A program made the translations under genes and the position numbers. A DNA stretch of 39,871 bases from Frigoribacterium sp. Its GTDB lineage: Bacteria; Actinomycetota; Actinomycetes; Actinomycetales; Microbacteriaceae. Positions 30,285 to 38,291 of the stretch are shown here, piece by piece. Each line of letters starts with the position of its first letter. Positions within the stretch are counted from its first letter, which is position 1. The notes beneath the pieces were generated by a model, which saw nothing but the letters and a program-made list of their open reading frames with translations, searched no databases and was not told the origin of the DNA. The stretch spans positions 1 to 39,871 of the forward strand of contig JANYEI010000154.1 in the NCBI GenBank assembly GCA_025363205.1, read 5' to 3'.

Positions 30285-31682
30285 GTGAATGTGAACCCGA
30301 TCGTGTACCGATCAGCATTGGATCTAGCATCTGCCGGTGCGATGAAATGGATCGAATCAATCCCGAGTAGGCAGGTCGCGCCGACAAAGAACGTCGACCA
30401 AATGGTGGAAGTATTCGCTCAACCCCTGCAAGAGAATCCGATCGAGCCAAGCGAGGTGGTGGATGCCCTGGTGAGGCTGGCGGAGCCGGGTCTGATGGCG
30501 ATGTCCTCCGGCCGCTTTTTTGGTTGGGTGATCGGTGGGACTCTGCCCGCACCTCTCGGCGCGGACTGGCTGGTCAGCGCGTGGGATCAAAACGCTGCAA
30601 TGCGTTACGCATCGCCGGCTACCGCGGCCATCGAGCAAGTTGCCGGTGAGTGGCTCCTCGATGTCCTTGGGCTGCCGACGGGATCGGACGTCGGATTCAC
30701 CACCGGGGCGACGATGGCGAACTGGACCGGATTGGCGGCAGCGCGCGCTTACCTGCTCGATCAATGCGGTTGGGATCTCAACACGCACGGGCTGCAGGGT
30801 GCACCGAAGATTACGGTCTTGGCCGGCGAGGAAAGGCACACGTCCATCGACCTCGCCCTCCGCTATCTCGGGCTGGGCGCGCCGACCGTCGTACCGGCTG
30901 ATGACGAGGGGCGGATTCGGATCGACGCACTTCGCACATCGCTGGAAACGGCGGCAGGTCCGATCATCCTGTGCCTGCAGGCGGGCAACCTGCACTCTGG
31001 CGCGTTCGATCCGATGGCCGAAGCAATCGCGATCGCCCATGAGCACGGAGCGTGGGTGCACGTGGATGGGGCTTTCGGTTTGTGGGCCAACGCCAGCCCG
31101 TCGCTTCGCGGCCTGCTTGACGGAGTCGAGACAGCAGACTCCTGGGCGACGGATGCGCACAAGACCCTCAATGTCCCCTACGACTGCGGCGTCGCAATCG
31201 TCGCCCGAGCAGGCGCAACTCGGGCGGCCCTTGGCACCCAGACCGCCTATCTCATCCGTGCGGCGGGCGATGCCCCTGACCCGTACGACCTGGTGCCGGA
31301 GATGTCCCGTCGCGCGCGCGGAGTGCCCGTGTGGGCCGCGCTGAAGCAACTCGGCCGATCCGGTCTCGTCGTAATGGTCGATGGGCTCGTCGCGAACGCG
31401 CAGGCACTCGCGGCCGGGCTTGCACACCTGCCGGGAGTGACGGTCCTCAACGAGGTGGTCTTCACACAGGTGTGCCTGAGCTTTGGATCGGACGAGCGAA
31501 CCCGCGAGGTGACCCGCCATCTCATCGAAGAAGGCGTCGTGTGGATGTCCGGCTCACGATGGAAGGATCGTCGGGTCTTGCGCATCTCCGTCAGCAACTG
31601 GTCGACCGACGCCGCCGACATCACCGCGTCCGTCGAAGCGGTCAGTCGCGCGATGGGGAAGTTATCTGACACTCGCGGATGA
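30285..31682 (+). CDS. Pyridoxal-phosphate-dependent decarboxylase (group II type)
   Basis: The 465-residue enzyme has the fold-type I layout. TTGATMAN at 139-146 binds the phosphate, His185 in EERHTS should stack on the ring, Asp261 in HVDGAFG pairs with the ring nitrogen, and Lys293 in TDAHKTLN forms the Schiff base. It resembles aromatic amino-acid or glutamate decarboxylases; the substrate cannot be read. A GTG at 30285 with AAGGAG eight bases upstream is a much better start than the in-frame GTG at 30249. The tautomerase gene follows 110 bases later on the same strand. Confidence 0.9.
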   Translation: MNVNPIVYRSALDLASAGAMKWIESIPSRQVAPTKNVDQMVEVFAQPLQENPIEPSEVVDALVRLAEPGLMAMSSGRFFGWVIGGTLPAPLGADWLVSAWDQNAAMRYASPATAAIEQVAGEWLLDVLGLPTGSDVGFTTGATMANWTGLAAARAYLLDQCGWDLNTHGLQGAPKITVLAGEERHTSIDLALRYLGLGAPTVVPADDEGRIRIDALRTSLETAAGPIILCLQAGNLHSGAFDPMAEAIAIAHEHGAWVHVDGAFGLWANASPSLRGLLDGVETADSWATDAHKTLNVPYDCGVAIVARAGATRAALGTQTAYLIRAAGDAPDPYDLVPEMSRRARGVPVWAALKQLGRSGLVVMVDGLVANAQALAAGLAHLPGVTVLNEVVFTQVCLSFGSDERTREVTRHLIEEGVVWMSGSRWKDRRVLRISVSNWSTDAADITASVEAVSRAMGKLSDTRG

Positions 31683-31792
31683 CCGGGTTACCTCAGTTTT
31701 TCGCTCGGAGGTGCGCTCACACGCAGCCTCACACGCTCAGCGGGCACCCTCAAGTTGTCCAGTTGTTTCCCGTGTTGTGAAGGAGAAATGTC

Positions 31793-32032
31793 ATGCCGCT
31801 CGTAGAGGTTAAAGTAATCCAAGGAGTGTTCAACTCGGAAGAGAAAAGCGAGATGATTCGCAGAATCACCGAAACCATGGTCGACATCGAAGGCGAGAAT
31901 CTGCGCCAGGTGACGACGGTCCTCGTCGAGGAGGTTCTCAGCGGAGACTGGGGCATCGGGGGCAACGCCCTCACCACCGCGGATGTCCATGCGCTGCAGG
32001 GCCGGGCAACCGCATCGGTTGTCGCGGGCTGA
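31793..32032 (+). CDS. Tautomerase family protein (4-oxalocrotonate tautomerase-like)
   Basis: The mature protein should begin with catalytic Pro1 after loss of Met (MPLVEVKVIQGVF). The pattern SEEKSEMIRRITETMVDIEGENL and TTVLVEEVLSGDWGIGG is that of the 4-OT group, though at 79 residues it is longer than the classic 62. It should keto-enol isomerise a small acid. AAGGAG seven bases before the ATG at 31793 is an excellent ribosome binding site. The SARP regulator begins three bases after its stop, so they form an operon. Confidence 0.88.
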   Translation: MPLVEVKVIQGVFNSEEKSEMIRRITETMVDIEGENLRQVTTVLVEEVLSGDWGIGGNALTTADVHALQGRATASVVAG

Positions 32033-32035
32033 GCT

Positions 32036-33736
32036 ATGAACGCACGGGTGCGGCTTCTTGGACCTCCTCGACTGGAGGGTTTCGCCGAGTCGCACTCGTC
32101 GCCCCGAGGCAAGAAGTCCTGGGCGTTGTTCGCCCGCGTCGCCCTCGCCGAACGCCCCGTGTCACGCCGCGAGCTTGTGGACGAGTTGTTCACCGAAGCG
32201 AACGATCCCCTCGGTGCACTTCGCTGGTGTCTCGCCGACCTTCGCCGGGCGCTCCAGGATCCCGGCCTTCTTCGCGGCGACTTCCTCTCGCTCGCACGCA
32301 CCGGGATGACGGTCGACGCCTGGGAGCTCATCGACGGCACGCTGGATCCCGATGAGATCGGGGGGTATTTCCTCGACGGGGTCAGCGTGCGCGACGCTCC
32401 CGGCTTCGAAACCTGGTTGCTGCTCATGCGGGGACATTTGCGAGCACGATCATTGGACGAGCTTCGACGTGAGGCGCTCGCGCCCCTCGGTGCCGGGCAG
32501 ACGGAGCGTTCGAGCGCCGTTGCTGGTCGGGCAGCGGCACTCGAACCGCTGGATGAGGACGCGCAGGAGCTCTTTTTGCGCGTCCTCGTTGCGGATGGCA
32601 GGTCCGGGCTCGCGGCGCTGCATCTGGCATGTTGTGAAGCGACGTTTGCCCGCGAAGGTCTAGGTATTTCTCCCGCCCTCAGAGCAGCGGTGAGGATCGG
32701 CGACGACCGGCCGCGGGGACGGCTGCAGGCTGGAGTCGTCGCCTCTTCCCTCCTTCGCTCGGGGAGCGACGCGATCGACGCCGGCAGCGTCGACGCGGGT
32801 ATTGAAACGCTCCGGCGGGCCGCGGAAGAGGCCACGATCTCCTCCGATCAGCGTCTCCACATCGACGTGCTGATGACTCTCGGAGCAGCCCTAGTGCACG
32901 CGACTCGGGGTTTCGATGGAGAAGGAGCCATCATTTTGCATCGGGCGATGGCGCTCGCGCGAAATCTTGGCGACGACCTTCGGGTCGCCGAGTGCTTGCG
33001 TGAACTCGCATTCATCGACGTGCAGGCCGGCCGCCATACATCCGCGGAAAGAGCCATTCGTGAAGCAAGAACCCTCGCCGATGCCCGCGGTGATGACGCG
33101 CTGATTGCAGGGGTGCTCGCGATCTCGGGAATGAACGCAGCGGACCAGGGAAGGCATGGCGAAGCCGTTGCACACCTGACCCGATCGGCACTCGTCGCGC
33201 ACGAGGCGACTCGCCCTCGTCAAGAAGCGTGGTCTCTCGGTGTGCTCGCTCGCTCGCTCCAGCTCAGTGGTGACCTGGAAGAATCCCTTGCTGCAGCCGA
33301 TGCAAGTATCCGGCTGTGCGAACGCGAACGGTGGAATGCGTTTCTCCCGTGGCCCCAATCGTGGCGCGCGAACGCGTTGCTTGCACTTGACCGACACGAT
33401 GAGGCAACAGAAATCGCCGAAAAAGCATTCGCGCTCGCATGCGAACTTGGCGATCCCTGTTGGGAGGGAATGGCCGCACGATCGCTCGCCCTGATCTCGC
33501 TCGACGACGGTAACATCTCCTCCGCCCAGGAATGGATCGACGATGCCAGAAGCCGCTGCAACCGAATCCAGGATCGCTATGTGTGGGTCTCCGCATATGT
33601 CGACCTTGCCCACATCCAGATTCTCTCTCACCGCCAGTCGCCACTGGCCGAGTCACTGGCGTCACAGCTGCACGCGGACGCCATTCGCTTCGATCTCCCC
33701 GAGTTCGCGCGATGGGCGCTGACCTATCGCGCCTGA
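32036..33736 (+). CDS. AfsR/SARP-family transcriptional regulator with BTAD and TPR-like repeats
   Basis: The 566-residue protein has an N-terminal winged-helix part (about 1-75; GKKSWALFARVALAERPVSR and LGALRWCLADLRRAL), then a bacterial transcriptional activation domain (about 90-220) and a long C-terminal stretch of helical repeats (about 240-560) like TPRs. No nucleotide-binding NB-ARC domain is present, so it is a small SARP-plus-TPR type. Such proteins activate nearby genes. It starts three bases after the tautomerase stop (GCT then ATG) and has no separate ribosome binding site, so it is translationally coupled. Confidence 0.85.
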   Translation: MNARVRLLGPPRLEGFAESHSSPRGKKSWALFARVALAERPVSRRELVDELFTEANDPLGALRWCLADLRRALQDPGLLRGDFLSLARTGMTVDAWELIDGTLDPDEIGGYFLDGVSVRDAPGFETWLLLMRGHLRARSLDELRREALAPLGAGQTERSSAVAGRAAALEPLDEDAQELFLRVLVADGRSGLAALHLACCEATFAREGLGISPALRAAVRIGDDRPRGRLQAGVVASSLLRSGSDAIDAGSVDAGIETLRRAAEEATISSDQRLHIDVLMTLGAALVHATRGFDGEGAIILHRAMALARNLGDDLRVAECLRELAFIDVQAGRHTSAERAIREARTLADARGDDALIAGVLAISGMNAADQGRHGEAVAHLTRSALVAHEATRPRQEAWSLGVLARSLQLSGDLEESLAAADASIRLCERERWNAFLPWPQSWRANALLALDRHDEATEIAEKAFALACELGDPCWEGMAARSLALISLDDGNISSAQEWIDDARSRCNRIQDRYVWVSAYVDLAHIQILSHRQSPLAESLASQLHADAIRFDLPEFARWALTYRA

Positions 33737-33911
33737 TTATTGCGCCACGCTCAGCCCAGACAATGACCCGTCATGGTGGCGTCCGATAGCGCGGTGCGGG
33801 GAATGAGTTCGAGCGTATCGAGACAGATCAATAACAAATCCACGCGGTGGTTACCAGACGGGACATCGCATCAGTTGGAGACCCTGTGAGACACGGCTGG
33901 AGGTTCGAGGT

Positions 33912-33928
33912 TCAAACGGCAAGTTTGA
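33912..33928. repeat. Inverted repeat TCAAAC-n5-GTTTGA
   Basis: A perfect 6-bp repeat with a five-base centre in the 260-base space between two convergent genes. The arms are AT-rich and there is no T-tract, so its role is unclear. Confidence 0.3.
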
Positions 33929-33977
33929 CTGGCAATTTCAGACGAGAGATCTACTCTTTCATGGCAAGATTTTCCAG

Positions 33978-34017
33978 GGCCACACACCGCGACCGGTTAT
34001 CGAGTTCCGGTGTGGCC
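33978..34017 (-). terminator. Hairpin at the 3' end of the DUF6176-like gene
   Basis: On the minus strand GGCCACACCG (plus-strand 34008-34017) pairs with CGGTGTGTGGCC (33978-33989) with a two-base bulge. The stop codon lies in the loop. The arrangement fits a terminator, but no U-tract follows. Confidence 0.4.
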
Positions 34018-34446
34018 CCACGTCGTCATTGCCGCGAGGATATGGCCGGGTGTCAGCATGAATTTGGGCTCCAATTCTTCCCAGCCCGGTTCCTTGACCC
34101 GGCGAGAGAAAGCGGCATGATCGGCACCGATTTGATGGGACTCGTCCAGGCCGCCACCATTGTCGCCGGTGAGGCTGAGGTGGTAAATCCAGAGGGAACC
34201 ATCCGCTTCTTCATGGCGAAAAGTCGCTTCAAAAACTGATCGCTCAGCAGAGATCGCTGCAAGGCTTTCGTCATAACGGTCGTTGAGCATTTCCATCCAC
34301 TCGCCGAACTCGCCGTCTTTCCCTGCGATGATGCGCGAACGACTCAATTCCAGTCGTAGCCCACTTGGCACGGTCGAAGGCATCGTAAATCCGGAAAAGT
34401 CACGCGGGGTCGGTCGAAACGGTACAAACGGTTTCTCTTCAGCCAT
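33997..34446 (-). CDS. DUF6176-like small protein
   Basis: The 149-residue protein has the pattern LRLELSRSRIIAGKDGEFGEWMEMLNDR followed by ERSVFEATFRHEEADGSLWIYHLSL, SHQIGADHAAFSRRVKEPGW and a C-terminal KFML segment. This matches my memory of DUF6176, a small dimeric alpha-beta barrel-like family of unknown function, at moderate certainty. The frame starts at 34506, but the likely start is MAEEKPFVPF at 34446. It is convergent with the SARP gene and ends in a hairpin. It has no signal peptide or membrane segment. Confidence 0.78.
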   Translation of the reverse strand: MAEEKPFVPFRPTPRDFSGFTMPSTVPSGLRLELSRSRIIAGKDGEFGEWMEMLNDRYDESLAAISAERSVFEATFRHEEADGSLWIYHLSLTGDNGGGLDESHQIGADHAAFSRRVKEPGWEELEPKFMLTPGHILAAMTTWGHTGTR

Positions 34447-34802
34447 ATGGCATTCTTGCGTAACTGATTCTCGCTCGCTAGTTCGCGATATTCGACACCA
34501 TGCCACAGGGGCCCAGCAGTTGTCTGCACACGGAACCGTCAGCGCAACAGAACGAGCGTTAATCGACTTGGCGACCGAGTTCGCCGGTTTTATGTCAAAC
34601 GGGAGTCGTGAGCGCTCGGCCGTCGTAGGGATGAGTTGCCGGTCGATGCCAACATGGATCGTGGTCAGCGACCGGTGATGAAAAGGCTCACAAGTCCTTC
34701 TTCACAAGGGGAGCAGAGGTCGTGCAGGAGAGTCGCTCGCACAGATGGGTGGACCTGTTTCTTAGGCTCGCTAATAGAGGTACAAGTCGATAGGCGCGTG
34801 GG
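34447..34802. other. Gap of about 350 bases with no recognised gene
   Basis: Between the divergent DUF6176-like and methyltransferase genes I see no convincing ORF. The base composition is less GC-rich than in the first half of the window. Only the promoter and inverted repeat at its right end are clear. Confidence 0.5.
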
Positions 34803-34821
34803 GCCCACCTCTAGGGTGGGC
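34803..34821. promoter_or_regulatory. Leaderless promoter with the -10 inside a perfect inverted repeat (methyltransferase)
   Basis: GCCCACC (34803-34809) and GGTGGGC (34815-34821) flank TCTAG. The -10 box TAGGGT (34812-34817) lies inside this repeat and is six bases from the ATG at 34824. A protein bound here would block the promoter. The same palindrome would be a hairpin only if transcribed from upstream. Confidence 0.55.
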
Positions 34822-34823
34822 GC

Positions 34824-35555
34824 ATGCCTGATCCGATTTTCGATGATCCACGTCTGGCGGCAATCTATGACCTTTTCGATGGGCCCCGGGGCGACCTCGA
34901 CAACTATCTACACATTGCTCGTGAACTGCGGGCACGGACGGTGCTCGACGTGGGGTGCGGGACCGGATCCTTTGCTTTACGCCTCGCGTCACTTAAGGTC
35001 GTCGTAACCGGCGTCGACCCCGCAGCGGCTTCTCTCAACGTAGCCCGAGCCAAGCCGGGCGCAAGTCAAGTGACCTGGTTACACGCCGATGCGACAACCC
35101 TGCCCCCGATGCGGATCGAACTGGCAGTCATGACGGGGAACGTCGCTCAGGTTTTCCTGACAGACGCCGCCTGGCATGACGCCCTTACGGGGCTCAGACA
35201 CGCGCTGGTACTCGGCGGGCACCTCGTGTTCGAGACCAGGAATCTCGAGCACCGGGCGTGGGAAAAGTGGGCGAGCGATCCCATGATTGAGTCGATTGAT
35301 ATCGACGGGGTCGGGCTTGTGACGCAGCGCAGAGTCGTGACAGACGTTGCCCTTCCCTTCGTCTCGTTCCGTCACACGTACACGTTCCCGGACGGCACGG
35401 AAATTCCCTCTGATTCCACGCTGCGTTTTCGCGATCCGGACGAAATCGCCGCGAGTCTCGACGCGGCGCGCTTCACCCTCGTTGAGAGGCGCGATGCCCC
35501 CGACCGTCCCGGCGCCGAGCACGTCTACATTGCCCAGAGAGATTCCGCCAGCTGA
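34824..35555 (+). CDS. SAM-dependent class I methyltransferase
   Basis: The 243-residue protein has motif I VLDVGCGTGSFALRLA at 40-55, motif II VTGVDPAA near 60, TWLHADATTLPP (motif III) and a later VLGGHLVFETRN strand. This is a class I Rossmann methyltransferase of the UbiE/MenG-like small-molecule type. The acceptor is unknown. The promoter overlaps a perfect inverted repeat and the mRNA should be leaderless. The next 900 bases hold only mobile-element relics. Confidence 0.89.
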   Translation: MPDPIFDDPRLAAIYDLFDGPRGDLDNYLHIARELRARTVLDVGCGTGSFALRLASLKVVVTGVDPAAASLNVARAKPGASQVTWLHADATTLPPMRIELAVMTGNVAQVFLTDAAWHDALTGLRHALVLGGHLVFETRNLEHRAWEKWASDPMIESIDIDGVGLVTQRRVVTDVALPFVSFRHTYTFPDGTEIPSDSTLRFRDPDEIAASLDAARFTLVERRDAPDRPGAEHVYIAQRDSAS

Positions 35556-35744
35556 GCCCCCCTCGAGCACTTACGCCCACTCGAACCCGCATTACGCGCT
35601 CATGTGTGGGCCGCCGCATCGGGGCGCTGAGGTCGGGCCTAATGGTGAAGTTGGTCCGCGCCCTCGCCATCGCCCCTAAGCCGCACCTTCGGCGCGACAG
35701 GTCGAGCGCCAATCCACGCATCGACGTTGCGTGCCGCCGCTGTG

Positions 35745-35872
35745 TCACTCGGGAACCTCGCTCGGACGGGTTGTGTCTTCGTAGTCGCCTATGGGATCGA
35801 GCTTCTGGGCCGGGGTGAATGTTCGTCGAGGCCCGGGCCGGCGGTGCGGGAGGTCGAGCTGGTGTTGGTCAT
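35745..35872 (-). pseudogene. IS OrfA-type (HTH) transposase remnant with frameshift
   Basis: From an ATG at 35872 the minus strand encodes MTNTSSTSRTAGPG, and then, in another frame, PRRTFTPAQKLDPIGDYED. The latter resembles the start of IS3-type OrfA proteins (TFTPAQKLAHLAAYE). The frame closes at 35745. Two frames are needed, and nothing recognisable follows, so the copy is dead. The identification is by resemblance and fairly short. Confidence 0.5.
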
Positions 35873-35959
35873 AGGTCTGTCGTCGCGCAGAGCCGACAGG
35901 GATGAGCTGGACATGATCGGGTTTTCCTGGTTCTCGCCCTACATCAGACGAAGGACCTG

Positions 35960-36297
35960 CTCTGAGGTGCTGGCCTCATCCAACCTTGATAAGTAGGGCG
36001 GCCCCAATCCGGTCTTACATGGACCCGCTAGGCGATCTCGAGGACGCCGTATTTGCTGGGCTTTAGAAGAGATTGAGCTGCGAGCCCAGCGATGCCGAGC
36101 TCGTCGATCGATATCCGCGGCGCGGTGGCGTCGATGAACTAGCCACTCGCCTTTCTGACCTCACCTGACGCGAGGAAAAGCTCCGCGTCGCGTTTCGTCC
36201 GAAAGCCGCGCTTGTGGGTCTGCGAATAGTCTGGCTTTCGGTACCGCACGCGATAGCGTTTGCCCACTGCGGTGGCATACGCGGTGATCGATCCCAC
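35960..36297 (-). pseudogene. Tyrosine-recombinase (phage-type integrase) N-terminal remnant
   Basis: From a GTG at 36297 (GGAG six bases upstream) the minus strand reads VGSITAYATAVGKRYRVRYR, then KPDYSQTHKRGFRTKRDAEL, which is the arm-binding N-terminus of actinobacterial integrases. TAG at codon 53 replaces the Glu expected before FIDAT, and a second TAG at codon 90 replaces the Trp expected before RVHVRP. Both are single-base changes. After WGRPTYQG the similarity fades, and the catalytic domain is missing. It marks an old integration. No tRNA or att repeat is seen. Confidence 0.75.
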
Positions 36298-36481
36298 AGG
36301 TGCTCCGCACCGCTGTTTGTCCAGTAGGGGATTGGCACTTCACCCAGCTGATCCGCTCTCAGGCCGCTGCTGGTGGTCGCACAGCGCTAGGGGTTCGGGT
36401 CGCATTTTGATCTGTGCTTTAAATCGCGTAAGACTGCGACAACGGTCCATAATTGATCTGAGCAATTAGTTAGGGATAGGT

Positions 36482-37528
36482 GTGACAAATTCTGGGAGCG
36501 GAGCGGATCGGCCGACGGGTCGTGGTCGTCCCGCGCGCAGCGTCATCTACGCAAGATTTGCATCCGCCGTCGACGAACTCCAAAACTACGGCGGATTGCC
36601 GAGCCCACAGGAGTCGCGCCTAATTTGGGACGACATCTGGCATCAGGAAGCCCATAACTCGACCGCGATCGAGGGCAACACACTGGTCTTGCGTGAGGTG
36701 CGCACCCTCCTCGATGAAAATCGGCCAGTGGGAGGCAAGGATCTCAAGGACTATCTGGAGGTGCTCGGCTACGGCGAGGCTGCCAAGTGGGTGTACTCGC
36801 AAGCGCGTAAGCCAGACAGGGAATCCTCCACTCAGCTCATTTCTGTGACGGAAGCGCGAAACGTGCATGAGCTGATGATGAAGCGGGTCTGGGAAATAGC
36901 ACCGCATCCGGAGGCATCCGCTGACGAGCAGCCTGGCTCCTTCCGGCGCCACGACATTCGGCCATTTTCGGGCGGGATGGTTCCACCACCGTGGGTCGAT
37001 GTCTCCCCGCAGTTGACCACGTGGGTCGACAAGGCAAATCAGATTGGCGCAGAGATCGGGGGCGGGAAGCTTGCCTCCGCCGATATCCCCTTGGCTCTTG
37101 CCGACCTGCACTCATCATTCGAGCGAATCCATCCGTTCATCGATGGCAACGGACGCACTGGTCGATTGGTTCTCAACTTGATCTTGGTGCGGCTGGGATT
37201 TCCGCCGTCGATCATCTTCAAGGTAAATCGGAATCGATATCTCACTGCGCTGGACCGTGCCGACAAAGGGGAGCTTGGTCCTCTCGCCGAGTTGCTTGCG
37301 CGATCAGTTATCGACAACTTACACAGGCTCATCATTCCCAACATTGCTGGTCCTGCCCGTTTGGTTCCGTTAAAGGCGCTTGCGACGAGGGAGCTTACCT
37401 ATCAGGCACTTCGACAGGCCGCAGCTCGTGGCCGACTCGAAGCCACCTACGGTGCTGATGGCGCTTGGCGGTCAAGCAAACTGGCCGTCGATGCTTACGT
37501 GGAAAGCAAATACACGCGAACACAATAA
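36482..37528 (+). CDS. Fic family protein, class II (N-terminal inhibitory motif)
   Basis: Fic proteins transfer AMP or another nucleotide part from ATP to protein hydroxyls. The 348 residues carry the full catalytic motif HPFIDGNGRTGR at 217-228 (catalytic His217). An inhibitory helix motif S60-xxx-E64-G65-N66 (STAIEGN) precedes it, which makes this a self-inhibited class II enzyme. The C-terminal 80 residues resemble a winged helix (LTYQALRQAAARGRLEATYG), as found in many stand-alone Fic proteins. There is no antitoxin gene beside it. The start is GTG at 36482 with AGGGA five bases upstream. It sits next to the integrase relic. Confidence 0.93.
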   Translation: MTNSGSGADRPTGRGRPARSVIYARFASAVDELQNYGGLPSPQESRLIWDDIWHQEAHNSTAIEGNTLVLREVRTLLDENRPVGGKDLKDYLEVLGYGEAAKWVYSQARKPDRESSTQLISVTEARNVHELMMKRVWEIAPHPEASADEQPGSFRRHDIRPFSGGMVPPPWVDVSPQLTTWVDKANQIGAEIGGGKLASADIPLALADLHSSFERIHPFIDGNGRTGRLVLNLILVRLGFPPSIIFKVNRNRYLTALDRADKGELGPLAELLARSVIDNLHRLIIPNIAGPARLVPLKALATRELTYQALRQAAARGRLEATYGADGAWRSSKLAVDAYVESKYTRTQ

Positions 37529-37679
37529 GAGCACGCCGCGAGTACTTCGCTCGTTTCGTCGAGTCGACGGACTCGCCCGAAGGCTTTGGCGACAGAATCT
37601 AGATCTTCCAGCCCTGACAGGTAGGCCACGGGCGCTTCATGGCAGCAACCTCGTCTGGTCGTCGGGAGCTGGCAGCATG

Positions 37680-38126
37680 TTAGTCGGAGTGTTCGGCGGT
37701 CGTTGGCCAGCGCTCGTCCTCGAAAAAGGCACTTGCCCAGTAGTACGGGTTCAGTTCTCTGAGCCGACGGCCGCTCCAACCCCGGGGATCCTCGGTATCG
37801 AAGACCCCAACTTCAATATCGGGTCCCCACAGCGCCAATCGCTCCTGGCACAGTCCGCAGGGAGCGAGGACCAGGTCATGCTGGCGATCTCTACTGCGGG
37901 TGACGCAAATAGAGTCGACCACTCTGCGTCCTTCGGTGTACGCCTGAGCGATCGGACCGACTTCGGCGCATAATCCCGCTCCGGAATTAATGTTGTCGAG
38001 TGCGATGCCGACTCGGATGGACCCATCGTCCATCCGCAAGGCTGCGGCCGTGGCCCAGTCGACGGATGCAAGGCGACTCTCAATGAGACCGACGGCAGCG
38101 CGATACAAAACCTCGTCAACTGGCAT
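37680..38126 (-). CDS. Cytidine-deaminase-like zinc protein
   Basis: The 148-residue protein has the deaminase metal site Cys53-Ala54-Glu55 (GLCAEV) and Cys90/Cys93 in APCGLC, with the VEVGAIAQAYTEG-like helix between. CAE with PCxxC is typical of the tetrameric cytidine deaminase and blasticidin-S deaminase group. It should deaminate a cytosine nucleoside or an analogue. An ORF reaches 38255, but MPVDEVLYRAAVGLIE at 38126 is the expected start. It is convergent with Fic, 151 bases apart. Confidence 0.82.
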   Translation of the reverse strand: MPVDEVLYRAAVGLIESRLASVDWATAAALRMDDGSIRVGIALDNINSGAGLCAEVGPIAQAYTEGRRVVDSICVTRSRDRQHDLVLAPCGLCQERLALWGPDIEVGVFDTEDPRGWSGRRLRELNPYYWASAFFEDERWPTTAEHSD

Positions 38127-38176
38127 GACCCAAGCGTGCCATAGGGGTGCAGACCGAACGGTTTTTAATAGAAATG

Positions 38177-38189
38177 AGTTGAAGCAACT
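38177..38189. repeat. Inverted repeat AGTTG-AAG-CAACT upstream of the deaminase gene
   Basis: The site lies about 50 bases upstream of the start, near AT-rich sequence (TCTATTAAAA on the minus strand) that could be the -10. It is a possible operator. Confidence 0.3.
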
Positions 38190-38291
38190 AACTTCTCTCA
38201 CCGGTTCCCTCTCACGGACGATTGACACGAGAGATTCGAGGTCGCTCCACCACACGGTCGAGGTCGCCGACTTTTTGTCTGACGGGAACCT

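Larger units (their letters stand above)
35556..36481. other. Gap of about 925 bases holding mobile-element debris
   Basis: Apart from the OrfA remnant and the integrase remnant, I see no gene. Short frames in 35560-35745 and 36343-36480 have no start signals. The last 100 bases before the Fic gene are AT-rich and should carry its promoter (for example TTAGTT and AGGGAT near the start). Confidence 0.55.

Noticed and set aside
33847-34239. A plus-strand frame opposite the DUF6176-like gene
   Set aside because: It has no start signal, and the minus-strand product is clearly more protein-like.
36489-36503. The 15-mer ATTCTGGGAGCGGAG at the Fic start equals the crotonase repeat unit
   Set aside because: The match is exact but short, in unrelated genes and reading contexts. 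With no other copies or flanking similarity I treat it as chance.
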